From the NCBI GenBank assembly GCA_021161685.1, contig JAGHAD010000076.1:1-17682 (forward strand): a stretch of 17,682 nucleotides of DNA, in the 5' to 3' direction. Both the position numbers and the translations under genes were made by a program. Below, piece by piece: positions 1 to 6,941 of this stretch; positions within the stretch are counted from its first letter, which is position 1; each line of letters opens with the position of its first letter. Source of the stretch: Thermoplasmata archaeon (lineage in GTDB: Archaea > Thermoplasmatota > E2 > DHVEG-1 > B18-G2). Under the pieces are notes generated by a model, which was not told the origin of the DNA, did no database searches, and saw only the letters and a list, made by a program, of their open reading frames with translations.

Positions 1-96
1 ACGCAGGAGATTGTCAAGGAACTCTATCCTCTGAGCTATAAAAGCAATAAATCTTTGCTGAAGCCATCTTACCAAGGTTCTCTATCCTTAATGTTA

Positions 97-170
97 AGCC
101 GGCGGAGGGATTCGAACCCTCGACCTGGTGATTACGAGTCACCCGCTCTACCAGGCTGAGCTACGCCGGC
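97..170 (-). tRNA. tRNA-Thr, anticodon CGU
   Basis: Read on the minus strand this is a complete 74-nt cloverleaf. It has a perfect 7-bp acceptor stem (GCCGGCG with CGCCGGC), a D arm GCTC/GAGC with the AGCCTGGTA loop, an anticodon stem GGTGA/TCACC with the loop CTCGTAA, and a T arm GAGGG-TTCGAAT-CCCTC. Loop positions 3-5 are CGT, so it reads the threonine codon ACG. The base after the acceptor stem is U, the usual discriminator of archaeal tRNA-Thr. CCA is not encoded and no intron is seen. A TATA element lies about 27 nt ahead of the first base. Confidence 0.97.
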
Positions 171-190
171 TAACTGGATAAAGGTTTGTT

Positions 191-202
191 ATCTTTATAT
201 CT
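191..202 (-). promoter_or_regulatory. TATA-box promoter of tRNA-Thr
   Basis: On the minus strand this reads AGATATAAAGAT. Its centre is about 27 nt upstream of the first tRNA base at 170, the normal archaeal TATA-to-start distance, so transcription should begin at or next to the mature 5' end. Confidence 0.7.
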
Positions 203-212
203 GTTGCTATAC

Positions 213-1253
213 TTAGATGAAGTTCATGCTTTCCGCTATTTGTAATTCTCCATGGAATTCTTCTTTGATGGATCCAGCTGAGACGTAACCATAAGCCTTC
301 ACGAAGAGCCTGCAGTAGCGTAAAATAAAGAGGTTAATGGGATGATAATCGGTTACGACAAGGGTAATAGATGCATGTACTTTGTCATCATCAACTAGTA
401 TAATGATCTTCGTTGGAATCTCTAGACCATCAACATTGATGAAGTCCAACGTAAAAATGGAAAAGTTTCTTTGGTCTATCCCAATGTAGCCATCTGAATC
501 AAGATTTAGAGTTGCTATTTTTGTATCGTTCTCCCACCTGTTCCTTATTTCAGCCCATGTTAGGCTCAATCTTTTTCCACCTATTCTGCCCCAGTACCAT
601 CCCTTGCTATCTATGCCAGTGAGGACAGAGTAATTCCAGTTGTGATCGTGATATCCAGTACCATATACCTCTAAGTTTTCATTGCCCAAAGTTAGCCTAC
701 CATAAACCAAAGCTTTTGGCAGCGGGACAACCCAACCTTCTCTCTTTGTATAGCATTTCCAACCAACGGTTGTTCCAATATAAATTAGATCGACAACAGT
801 TTTTCCTATTCTGATATAAAGTTTGTACTTCCACTTTCCATTTTCCCTAAAAGTCCCTAGATCCAGGTACATGACAACTTCATCTCCTATCCTTATGCAA
901 GGATACTCCTTTGAGACGAAGGATGGCAAGAAAATGGTTACCATTGAAGACCTTTCTAAAAGTTTTCCATCCTTGTAAATTTCAACGATATATCTCATCA
1001 CTCCCTGATCTTCCACCGAATGTACCGATATGCCAGTGTGGATGGCATAACCATTTTCAAAAACCGCATCGAAGTACCACCACTCCGTGGTTGGAATATG
1101 ATAGGGTCCATGGAATGCATCATCTCTTGGTGAGATTGACACCGGTTGCGGTTTAAAGGTAATTTTCTCTTTAAAAAAATCTCCAAATTCAAACTGACCT
1201 ATGGGTATAACCATGAAAAGGGCAAAGAATGCAAATAATCTTTGCAATAACAT
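213..1253 (-). CDS. Secreted CrtC/AttH-like lipocalin-fold protein
   Basis: This is a 346-aa protein beginning with a hydrophobic signal peptide (about residues 5-19), so it is probably exported. It carries the hallmarks of the CrtC (carotenoid 1,2-hydratase / hydroxyneurosporene synthase) and AttH lipocalin-like superfamily. These are the EWWYF motif at residues 57-61, GYHDHNW at 200-206 and an aromatic WYWGRI segment at 219-224. Characterised bacterial CrtC proteins hydrate carotenoids, but most relatives have unknown substrates, and no carotenoid gene is visible nearby. I infer a secreted lipid- or isoprenoid-binding or hydrating protein and would not call it CrtC. A TATA box 27 nt before the ATG and the lack of a Shine-Dalgarno sequence suggest a leaderless mRNA. 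The tRNA downstream has its own promoter. Confidence 0.75.
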   Translation of the reverse strand: MLLQRLFAFFALFMVIPIGQFEFGDFFKEKITFKPQPVSISPRDDAFHGPYHIPTTEWWYFDAVFENGYAIHTGISVHSVEDQGVMRYIVEIYKDGKLLERSSMVTIFLPSFVSKEYPCIRIGDEVVMYLDLGTFRENGKWKYKLYIRIGKTVVDLIYIGTTVGWKCYTKREGWVVPLPKALVYGRLTLGNENLEVYGTGYHDHNWNYSVLTGIDSKGWYWGRIGGKRLSLTWAEIRNRWENDTKIATLNLDSDGYIGIDQRNFSIFTLDFINVDGLEIPTKIIILVDDDKVHASITLVVTDYHPINLFILRYCRLFVKAYGYVSAGSIKEEFHGELQIAESMNFI

Positions 1254-1274
1254 CGATTTTTTATTTGTATCACA

Positions 1275-1284
1275 TAATATAAAA
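1275..1284 (-). promoter_or_regulatory. TATA box of the CrtC-like gene
   Basis: The minus strand reads TTTTATATTA. It is centred about 27 nt ahead of the ATG at 1253, and no Shine-Dalgarno sequence lies between. This fits a leaderless transcript starting at the initiation codon. Confidence 0.6.
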
Positions 1285-1319
1285 CTTTTTGTACGTTTAA
1301 AAGATTGGAATGATGATAG

Positions 1320-1326
1320 TTTTATA
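1320..1326 (+). promoter_or_regulatory. TATA box of the 78-aa gene
   Basis: TTTTATA is centred about 27 nt before the ATG at 1350, which predicts a leaderless transcript. It lies back to back with the promoter of the CrtC-like gene. Confidence 0.6.
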
Positions 1327-1349
1327 CAGCTAAGGGATTTACTAGAGGT

Positions 1350-1586
1350 ATGAAAGTCAAGGTTGGCAAATTATACGAGCTGGAATTGAAAGATGAAAAA
1401 GTTCTGTTTGCAATAATGTACGCATTTGAAAAGGGAAGAAACAAAGATGTATACAGCTTAATGGTCTACAGCCATAAAGGTGCATTTGAATTTCCGGTAC
1501 GGAAGGAAACACTGAACAGGTGGGTAAAGGAAAATAAACTGAAGGAGGTCGAAGCCGAAAGTGCCCTCCGGCAGATATTGGGATAA
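1350..1586 (+). CDS. Small hypothetical protein, 78 aa
   Basis: I do not recognise this protein. It is a soluble, charged, lysine- and glutamate-rich protein of 78 residues with no signal peptide, membrane segment or cysteine pair. Its N-terminal half looks like beta-strands (KVKVGKLYELEL, then a VYSLMVYS strand), and the C-terminal 25 residues look helical (KETLNRWVKENKLKEVEAES). The TATA box at 1320-1326 sits 27 nt before this ATG, which supports both the start and a real transcription unit. It stands alone, divergent from the CrtC-like gene and convergent with the dehydrogenase. GAGG directly touching the ATG is too close to be a useful ribosome-binding site. Confidence 0.7.
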   Translation: MKVKVGKLYELELKDEKVLFAIMYAFEKGRNKDVYSLMVYSHKGAFEFPVRKETLNRWVKENKLKEVEAESALRQILG

Positions 1587-1601
1587 AAATTGTACAAAAA
1601 A

Positions 1602-1607
1602 TTTTTT
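1602..1607 (+). terminator. Oligo-T terminator candidate
   Basis: A run of six T lies 16 nt after the stop of the 78-aa gene. Archaeal RNA polymerase often terminates at such T-tracts without a hairpin. The same AT-rich stretch could instead be a TATA element for the short ORF starting at 1632. Confidence 0.35.
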
Positions 1608-1631
1608 AATTCATGAAGGTAGAGAAAAACG

Positions 1632-1709
1632 ATGATGAAGAACAAGAAAAATGAAAAGAACGAGCCGGATCCGACAATCGAGGTGCCAGATCCATACCCA
1701 GAGATCTAA
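1632..1709 (+). CDS. Possible 25-aa microprotein
   Basis: This short ORF begins ATG ATG and ends TAA at 1707-1709, overlapping the 3' end of the dehydrogenase gene tail to tail by 4 nt. The product is split in two: a Lys/Asn/Glu-rich first half (MMKNKKNEKNEP) and an acidic, proline-rich tail ([14 protein letters not shown]) with two PDP motifs. An AT-rich TATA-like run at 1602-1609 is about 27 nt upstream, the spacing seen for leaderless genes here, and a GAAGGT sequence lies about 12 nt upstream. No family is recognised. The length is too short to exclude chance, and a 13-codon ORF beginning at 1613 overlaps it in another frame. Confidence 0.3.
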   Translation: MMKNKKNEKNEPDPTIEVPDPYPEI

Positions 1710-2728
1710 AATTTTATTATCACTTTTACAGATTCTTTTGCTTCTGATACAAGATCAAAACCCTTCTGTATTTCTTCAAGTTTTAACCTGTGGGTTATCA
1801 TATCCTTTACTTCTATTTTCTTCGTTTTGAGAACTTCTATCGCCTCTTCTATGTCTCTTGGAGCTCCTGCGTAAGTTGATACCACTTTCACACCCTTATT
1901 CCATAAATCAAAAATCCTTATTGGAACTTCTATGTCAGGAGCCAGAGGTGCAAAGAGCAGGATTGTCCCTCCTTTATCAACACAATCAATAGCTTGCAAA
2001 ATTGCGCCCGGGGCACCAGCAGAGACTATAACCATATCTGCCAAATACCCGTCGTTTATCTCTTTCAACTCCTTTACGACGTCATCTTTTTCAGCATGGA
2101 GGGCAAGATCAGCACCATACTCCAGAGCTTTTTCAATCCTATACTTGTTGATATCGACGCAAACAACCTTCTTTGCTCCCCACGCCTTTGCGAGCTTCAA
2201 CTGAAGTAAGCCAGATATTCCGCTTCCTATGATGAGGATGGTTTTGTTAGGCTTGAACTCTGCTATTCTAAATCCCCTTATCGAGCAAGCCAAGGGTTCA
2301 ATAAAAACACCCTCTTCATAAGATATTTCTTTTGGTAATAAGAAAACACCTCTATCCACGTTTATCTTTGGAACTCTTATGTATTCAGCAAAACCCCCGG
2401 GATCGAAGTTAGTTGAACGTAGAGTACTGCATAAGGTATGTTGTCCATTTAGGCAGTACTTGCATTTATTGCATGGTACGTGATGCGACACGAAAACTCT
2501 ATCTCCAACTTTGTACGCATCCACTCCTTCTCCTACTTCCACTATATCTCCAGTTATTTCGTGACCCAGTACTCTTGGCGCAGTCTTTATTCTGTACCAT
2601 TCCATGACATCGCTACCGCAGATTCCACTAGCCCTTACCTTAACGAGAATTTCCCCTTTCCCTATTTTTGGTATCGGTATCTCCTTTATCCTGATGTCCT
2701 TGTTGTTGTAATATACGGCTACTTTCAT
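1706..2728 (-). CDS. Zinc-dependent medium-chain alcohol/polyol dehydrogenase
   Basis: This 340-aa protein belongs to the medium-chain dehydrogenase (MDR) family of sorbitol, threonine and alcohol dehydrogenases. Catalytic zinc ligands are visible as C37 (GICGSD), H56-E57 (GHE) and E144 (IEPL). The structural zinc site has four cysteines at 86, 89, 92 and 100. The NAD(P)-binding Rossmann motif GSGISG is at 168-173, with an Asp at 192 at the end of the next strand, which favours NAD. The length is normal for the family. The ATG overlaps the TGA of the upstream aldolase gene by 4 nt, so the two are surely co-translated. The substrate cannot be read from sequence. Threonine dehydrogenase is one possibility, but the aldolase partner and the divergent inositol operon point to a polyol or sugar-phosphate-like substrate (inference). 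Confidence 0.9.
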   Translation of the reverse strand: MKVAVYYNNKDIRIKEIPIPKIGKGEILVKVRASGICGSDVMEWYRIKTAPRVLGHEITGDIVEVGEGVDAYKVGDRVFVSHHVPCNKCKYCLNGQHTLCSTLRSTNFDPGGFAEYIRVPKINVDRGVFLLPKEISYEEGVFIEPLACSIRGFRIAEFKPNKTILIIGSGISGLLQLKLAKAWGAKKVVCVDINKYRIEKALEYGADLALHAEKDDVVKELKEINDGYLADMVIVSAGAPGAILQAIDCVDKGGTILLFAPLAPDIEVPIRIFDLWNKGVKVVSTYAGAPRDIEEAIEVLKTKKIEVKDMITHRLKLEEIQKGFDLVSEAKESVKVIIKF

Positions 2729-3507
2729 CCTTTGCTCTCTTCCTTAAATATATCAAAAGCTTCCTTTGGCGTCGCACCCTCATGGACAATTGCCCTAACC
2801 GCCTTTATCATGGCAACTGGATTCGATGACTGAAATATGTTCCTTCCCATGTCTACACCTGCAGCCCCAGCCTGTATGGCATCGTATGCCATTTTTAGAG
2901 CATCCTGCTCCGGTATTTTCTTTCCTCCAGCTATTACTATAGGTACCGGGCAACTTTCCACGACCTTTTCAAAACCTTCTACGTAGTAAGTCTTCACCAT
3001 ATGCGCTCCAAGCTCAGCAGCCATCCTACTAGCTAGAGATATGTACTTTGCATCTCTTTTCATTTCTCTACCAACTGCAGTCACTGCAAGTACTGGGATA
3101 CCATATCTCTCGGCATCGTCTATGTACTGTGTTAAGCCCAGAATGGTATCTCTCTCAAAGTCCGCCCCAACCATGATAGAAAAGGCTATCGCTGAGGCAT
3201 TTAATCTTATGGCATCCTCAATAGAAACTATTATTCCCTCATGGAGCAGTTCCTTTCCTATGATACTCGTTCCACCAGATACCCTTAATATAATAGGAAT
3301 GTCATTTGAAGGATCGACATAATTTCTCAAGGCTCCTCTCGTTAGCATTAGAGCATCGGCATAGGGTATAAGGGGATTGACCGTTTCATCGAACTTTTCC
3401 AAGCCGGTCGTTGGTCCCATGAAGTACCCATGATCTACGGCGAGCATCAAGGTTCTACCATCCTTTTTTATTATCCTGGATAGCCTGTTTTTCATTCCCC
3501 AATCCAT
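2725..3507 (-). CDS. LsrF-like class I (DhnA-type) aldolase/thiolase
   Basis: This TIM-barrel protein is closely similar to Escherichia coli LsrF, the thiolase acting on the phosphorylated autoinducer-2 product. Shared features include the [11 protein letters not shown] opening, the [13 protein letters not shown] segment, the presumed Schiff-base lysine in [10 protein letters not shown] (residue 172 from this start), the phosphate-binding [12 protein letters not shown] segment and [11 protein letters not shown]. Archaeal relatives are also annotated as fructose-bisphosphate aldolase or as the AroA'-type ketose synthase, so the exact reaction is open. The frame extends upstream to a TTG at 3555, but a TATA box at 3537-3547 would then lie inside the gene. 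The ATG at 3507 matches where LsrF similarity begins and gives 260 aa. It is the first gene of a pair with the zinc dehydrogenase (4-nt overlap). No lsr transporter or kinase is seen. Confidence 0.88.
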   Translation of the reverse strand: MDWGMKNRLSRIIKKDGRTLMLAVDHGYFMGPTTGLEKFDETVNPLIPYADALMLTRGALRNYVDPSNDIPIILRVSGGTSIIGKELLHEGIIVSIEDAIRLNASAIAFSIMVGADFERDTILGLTQYIDDAERYGIPVLAVTAVGREMKRDAKYISLASRMAAELGAHMVKTYYVEGFEKVVESCPVPIVIAGGKKIPEQDALKMAYDAIQAGAAGVDMGRNIFQSSNPVAMIKAVRAIVHEGATPKEAFDIFKEESKG

Positions 3508-3536
3508 TTCAAACCCCAAGCTCGTAACTTCAAGGT

Positions 3537-3547
3537 GGTATATAAAG
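3537..3547 (-). promoter_or_regulatory. TATA box of the aldolase-dehydrogenase pair
   Basis: The minus strand reads CTTTATATACC. A start site about 26 nt downstream falls near 3516, giving a leader of roughly 9 nt before the ATG at 3507. This is the main reason for rejecting the longer TTG start at 3555. Confidence 0.6.
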
Positions 3548-3613
3548 TCTGTCAATGAGAGATTTCAACAAAAGCTCAAAATTTGGGCGAAAAGTAAAAA
3601 TCTTAGGTGAAAA

Positions 3614-3632
3614 AAGCATAATATTAATGCTT
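3614..3632. promoter_or_regulatory. Inverted repeat, candidate operator (AAGCAT-N7-ATGCTT)
   Basis: A perfect 6-bp dyad, AAGCAT then AATATTA then ATGCTT, lies between the two divergent promoters and touches the B-recognition element of the inositol operon. The size and symmetry suit a dimeric helix-turn-helix repressor or activator. No regulator gene is adjacent, so the binding protein is unknown. Confidence 0.4.
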
Positions 3633-3647
3633 CGAAAGTTTTTTATA
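3633..3647 (+). promoter_or_regulatory. BRE/TATA promoter of the inositol operon
   Basis: A CGAAAG B-recognition-like element (3633-3638) is followed by TTTTTATA (3640-3647). The predicted start is near 3670, leaving a leader of about 38 nt that contains the Shine-Dalgarno site. The same TCGAAAGTT core precedes the TATA box of the cdrS-ftsZ promoter at 16440. Confidence 0.55.
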
Positions 3648-3693
3648 GGAGTTTGCGTATCTCTATTTGCTTTGTTTTGATCGTTTGAATATC

Positions 3694-3704
3694 GGGGGGG
3701 TGAT
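3694..3704 (+). promoter_or_regulatory. Strong ribosome-binding site of inositol-phosphate synthase
   Basis: GGGGGGTGAT, nearly the full archaeal anti-16S sequence, ends 3 nt before the ATG at 3708 and fixes that start. Confidence 0.7.
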
Positions 3705-3707
3705 GCT

Positions 3708-4811
3708 ATGGGCAGTGTGAAAATAGCCATAATAGGTGTTGGGAACTGTGCAAGTTCCCTTGTACAGGGTATATACTATTACAGGGATAAGAATCCGGAT
3801 GATGTAAATGGTTTGATGCACTGGGACATAGGAGGCTACAAGCCCTATGATATAGAGGTGGTGGCTGCAATCGATATAGATAAAAGAAAAGTTGGAAAGG
3901 ATGTCAGCGAAGCAATCTTTGCAAAACCAAACTGCACAACGGTATTTTACAAGGATGTTCCAAAGATGGGCGTTGAAGTCGTTATGGGAAAGGTACTAGA
4001 CGGGGTTGCTCCCCACATGAAGAATTATCCCGAAGATAGAACTTTTATAGTAGCGGATGCAAAGGAAGCTGAAAAGGAAGATATAATCGATGTTCTAGAA
4101 GATAGCGGAGCCGAGGTAGCTCTTAATTACCTACCAGTCGGCTCTGAGGAAGCTACCAAGTTCTATGCGGAATGCTGCCTAGAGGCGGGCGTTGGTCTAG
4201 TTAACTGCATCCCAGTATTCATAGCAAGTAACGATAGCTGGGCAAGGAGGTTTGAAAAGAAAGGAATACCCATAGTTGGAGATGACGTCAAGTCGCAAGT
4301 CGGGGCAACGATAACGCATAGGGTTCTTGCAAAGCTATTCTCCGATAGGGGTGTAAAGATAGACAGAACTTACCAGTTGAACGTTGGGGGGAATACTGAT
4401 TTCTTGAACATGCTCGCAAGGGACAGGCTAAATTCGAAGAAGATATCAAAGACCGAGGCGGTGCAGTCTGTAATGAATTCAAGGTTAGACTCAGATAACA
4501 TACATATAGGTCCATCTGACTATGTACCATGGCTCAACGATAACAAACTCTGTTTCTTGAGACTTGAGGGGAGATTATTTGGAGATGTGCCAATGAACCT
4601 AGAGCTAAGGCTAAGCGTAGAAGATTCCCCAAACTCTGCCGGCTGTGCGATAGATGCGATAAGGTGCTGTAAACTTGCAATGGACAGGGGAATAGGAGGT
4701 CCACTTATATCTATATCTGCATACACCATGAAGCATCCTCCCCAGCAGTTTCCAGATAGTGTAGCTAAGGAAATGGTCGAAGAATTCATCCAAGGAAAAA
4801 GAGAGAGATGA
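3708..4811 (+). CDS. ino1: myo-Inositol-1-phosphate synthase
   Basis: This 367-aa enzyme converts D-glucose 6-phosphate to L-myo-inositol 1-phosphate with NAD as internal redox cofactor. It is the short archaeal/actinobacterial type, not the roughly 500-residue eukaryotic form. Visible family features are the NAD-binding GVGNCASSLVQG (10-21), GDDVKSQVGAT (191-201), NVGGNTDFLNM (225-235), SKTEAVQS (247-254) and KHPPQQFPD (342-350). It is first in a three-gene operon. A strong Shine-Dalgarno sequence precedes the ATG, and its TGA overlaps the kinase start by 4 nt. The product is the entry point both for di-myo-inositol phosphate and for archaeal inositol phospholipids. The presence of IPCT/DIPPS in the same operon points to the solute. 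Confidence 0.95.
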   Translation: MGSVKIAIIGVGNCASSLVQGIYYYRDKNPDDVNGLMHWDIGGYKPYDIEVVAAIDIDKRKVGKDVSEAIFAKPNCTTVFYKDVPKMGVEVVMGKVLDGVAPHMKNYPEDRTFIVADAKEAEKEDIIDVLEDSGAEVALNYLPVGSEEATKFYAECCLEAGVGLVNCIPVFIASNDSWARRFEKKGIPIVGDDVKSQVGATITHRVLAKLFSDRGVKIDRTYQLNVGGNTDFLNMLARDRLNSKKISKTEAVQSVMNSRLDSDNIHIGPSDYVPWLNDNKLCFLRLEGRLFGDVPMNLELRLSVEDSPNSAGCAIDAIRCCKLAMDRGIGGPLISISAYTMKHPPQQFPDSVAKEMVEEFIQGKRER

Positions 4812-5686
4812 ACTATAAGGTATGCATAATCGGACATATTACGAGAGATCATGTAAGGATAGGTGACAGGAGTTGGACTGCACCTGGAGGGACAGCGTAC
4901 TACCTTTCCATAGCACTTCATAGCTTGGGAGTAGAACCGATAGTGATCACAAAATTAAAAAAGGAAGATAGATACCTGCTTAGTGATCTGGAAGAAAGGG
5001 GTATAGAGGTGATTGCGGAGTATACCAAGCATACTACCACTTTTGAGAATGTGTACATTGATGGAAAAAGGCTACAGAGAGTAATTTCCATCTCCTCACC
5101 ATTTACGGCAAAGGATATCGATGGTATAGATGCAGATCTGTTTTATTTGGGCTCCCTTACAAGAAATGACTTGGAAGAAGATCTCCTCTCGAGATTAAGA
5201 AACCGCTTTACGGCGATCGATGCCCAAGGTATGTTAAGAAAGGTTGATGGTGGAAGGATAGATTTGGAAAGGATGGAAAATCCAGATAAGCTATCCTGTG
5301 TGGATATAATTAAGCTTAATGAAAGAGAAAGCATAGCATTGGCTGGAAAGACCGATCTAATTGGAGCGATACGAGCTATAAAGCTATTTGGGCTAGAGGA
5401 GATAGTGATCACTTTAGGGGAAAATGGAAGCGTAATCCATGCGAATGGAAAAACCTACAGGATACCACCATTTAAGACAAAGGTCGTCGATCCTACTGGA
5501 TGTGGAGATACTTACATGGCTGGCTACATCTACAAAAGATTAAGAACAAAAGATTATAATGAGATAGGCATCTTTTCTTCAGCTGTAGCATCTATTAAGC
5601 TCAGTAAGAGAGGTCCATTTACGGGAAGTGAAAGAGATGTTGAAAGCTTTATTAATAGCAGCGGGAAGGGGAGAAAGGCTTGGTGA
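4808..5686 (+). CDS. PfkB-family sugar kinase, probable inositol kinase
   Basis: This 292-aa ribokinase-fold kinase has the N-terminal substrate motif PGGTAYY (26-32), the middle KLNERESIAL segment (169-178), TLGENGSV (202-209) and the C-terminal anion-hole signature DPTGCGDTYMAGY (228-240), where Asp234 is the expected catalytic base. Related PfkB enzymes include the myo-inositol kinase of Thermococcus kodakarensis. Its position between inositol-phosphate synthase (4-nt ATGA overlap) and IPCT/DIPPS (about 50-nt overlap) supports phosphorylation of free inositol, returning it to the inositol-1-phosphate pool. That substrate is inferred from context. The family also contains ribokinase, fructokinase and nucleoside kinases, and sequence alone does not decide between them. 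Confidence 0.88.
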   Translation: MNYKVCIIGHITRDHVRIGDRSWTAPGGTAYYLSIALHSLGVEPIVITKLKKEDRYLLSDLEERGIEVIAEYTKHTTTFENVYIDGKRLQRVISISSPFTAKDIDGIDADLFYLGSLTRNDLEEDLLSRLRNRFTAIDAQGMLRKVDGGRIDLERMENPDKLSCVDIIKLNERESIALAGKTDLIGAIRAIKLFGLEEIVITLGENGSVIHANGKTYRIPPFKTKVVDPTGCGDTYMAGYIYKRLRTKDYNEIGIFSSAVASIKLSKRGPFTGSERDVESFINSSGKGRKAW

Positions 5687-6941
5687 AATTACTAAAGATA
5701 GACCGAAACCCCTCATCGACCTGCTTGGCCTTTCTTTAATAGAGAGAATTATTCTTACAGCGAGAGAAGTTGGAATAAGTGATTTTGTTATAGTGACTGG
5801 ATACAAGGGTGAGAAAATAAAGGAAAAGCTCGGAAATGGGGAGAAGTACGGCGTTAAAATAGAGTATGTTGAAAACAGGGAATGGAAAAAAGGAAATGCC
5901 CTGTCGGTAATGAAGGCAAAAGACCTCTTTAATGACAAATTTGTATTGCTCATGTCCGATCACATATTCAATGGGGATATACTCAATGCTTTGATCAAGA
6001 GCGATATAAAAGCTTCAGTCATCCTAGCTGTTGACAGGAGGGAACCCTTAGAAGAGGATACCAAGGTCTTGGAAGTGGAAGGGTTAATAAAAGACATAGG
6101 TAAAAAGATAAGCAAAGCTAATGCGATCGATACCGGAATATTCATGTGTTCTCCAAGCTTCTTTCAGTATGTGGAGAGAGCGATAGAGAAAGGTAAAGAT
6201 ACCCTATCAAGCTGTGTCCTTGAGGCTGCAAAGAATGGAGATGCAAGGGTATTTGACATATCAGAGATTGATAATGCTTGGTGGATAGATATAGATACGA
6301 AGGAGGATTTAAGGGAAGCGGAAAGAATTCTGTGCAGGAATTTGATAAAAAGGACAGATGGACCTATCTCCAAATATATAAACAGACCAATTTCCGTCAG
6401 GATATCAAAAGTTCTTGCTAAAACGAGTATTAAACCCAGTACAATTTCCATAATTAGCTTTATCCTTTGTATCGTATCTTTCTATCTTTTTTTCATTGGA
6501 AATTATCTAAGCATAGCTCTCGCTGGGGTGGTCGGGCAGTTATCTTCAATAATAGATGGATGCGATGGGGAGATAGCTAGATTAAAGTTCATGGCAACGG
6601 ATTACGGAGCATGGCTGGATGCGGTTTTGGATAGGTACGGAGATGCTTTCATGATAGCTGGCATCATCTACGCATCTTGGATTTCAAGTGGGGATATCAA
6701 AGCATGGTTGTTTGGCTTGATTGCATTAATTGGAACTTTTATGAACAGCTACACAGCCATAAGATATGATTCCATATTCGCCGAAAGGAGAAGGAAGCAC
6801 GAGATAAGGATAGGGAGAGATGTTAGGATGTTCCTCATCATGATAGGTTCTCTCCTGAACCAGCTTTTCTACACATTAGTTGCCCTAGGTATACTGACTA
6901 ACGCAGAAGTCATTAGGAGAATTTATGTTTGCAGAGATTGA
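5637..6941 (+). CDS. Bifunctional CTP:inositol-1-P cytidylyltransferase / DIPP synthase
   Basis: This two-domain protein of 434 aa activates inositol-1-phosphate with CTP and then condenses CDP-inositol with inositol-1-phosphate to the phosphorylated precursor of DIP. The N-terminal part is a nucleotidyltransferase with the loop ALLIAAGRGERLG (about 5-17), DRPKPL and LLMSDHIF. The C-terminal part is a membrane CDP-alcohol phosphotransferase with the complete signature DGCDGEIAR, eight residues, then GAWLDAVLD (four Asp, about 307-332), set among hydrophobic segments. Fusion of both activities is known from Archaeoglobus and other hyperthermophiles. The frame opens at a GTG at 5628, but GGGAAGTGA just upstream favours the ATG at 5637, where family similarity begins. 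It overlaps the kinase by 50 nt. The phosphatase that completes DIP is not in the window. Confidence 0.93.
   Translation: MLKALLIAAGRGERLGEITKDRPKPLIDLLGLSLIERIILTAREVGISDFVIVTGYKGEKIKEKLGNGEKYGVKIEYVENREWKKGNALSVMKAKDLFNDKFVLLMSDHIFNGDILNALIKSDIKASVILAVDRREPLEEDTKVLEVEGLIKDIGKKISKANAIDTGIFMCSPSFFQYVERAIEKGKDTLSSCVLEAAKNGDARVFDISEIDNAWWIDIDTKEDLREAERILCRNLIKRTDGPISKYINRPISVRISKVLAKTSIKPSTISIISFILCIVSFYLFFIGNYLSIALAGVVGQLSSIIDGCDGEIARLKFMATDYGAWLDAVLDRYGDAFMIAGIIYASWISSGDIKAWLFGLIALIGTFMNSYTAIRYDSIFAERRRKHEIRIGRDVRMFLIMIGSLLNQLFYTLVALGILTNAEVIRRIYVCRD

Noticed and set aside
1..159. Open plus-strand frame running through the tRNA (ending in a RRRDSNPRPGDYESPALP-type peptide)
   Set aside because: This is the well-known spurious translation of an antisense tRNA gene. 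The 96 nt before it show no recognisable gene on either strand, only short frames.
2480..2833. 117-aa plus-strand open frame opposite the dehydrogenase-aldolase junction
   Set aside because: It spans the 4-nt overlap of two well-supported minus-strand genes and has no promoter or ribosome-binding site.
4520..4921. 133-aa minus-strand open frame opposite inositol-phosphate synthase and the kinase
   Set aside because: Both sense genes are strongly conserved families; the antisense frame is a serine- and leucine-rich shadow without start signals.
5579..5953. 124-aa minus-strand open frame opposite IPCT/DIPPS
   Set aside because: Shadow of the nucleotidyltransferase coding sequence; its phenylalanine- and serine-rich translation is typical of antisense frames in A-rich genes.
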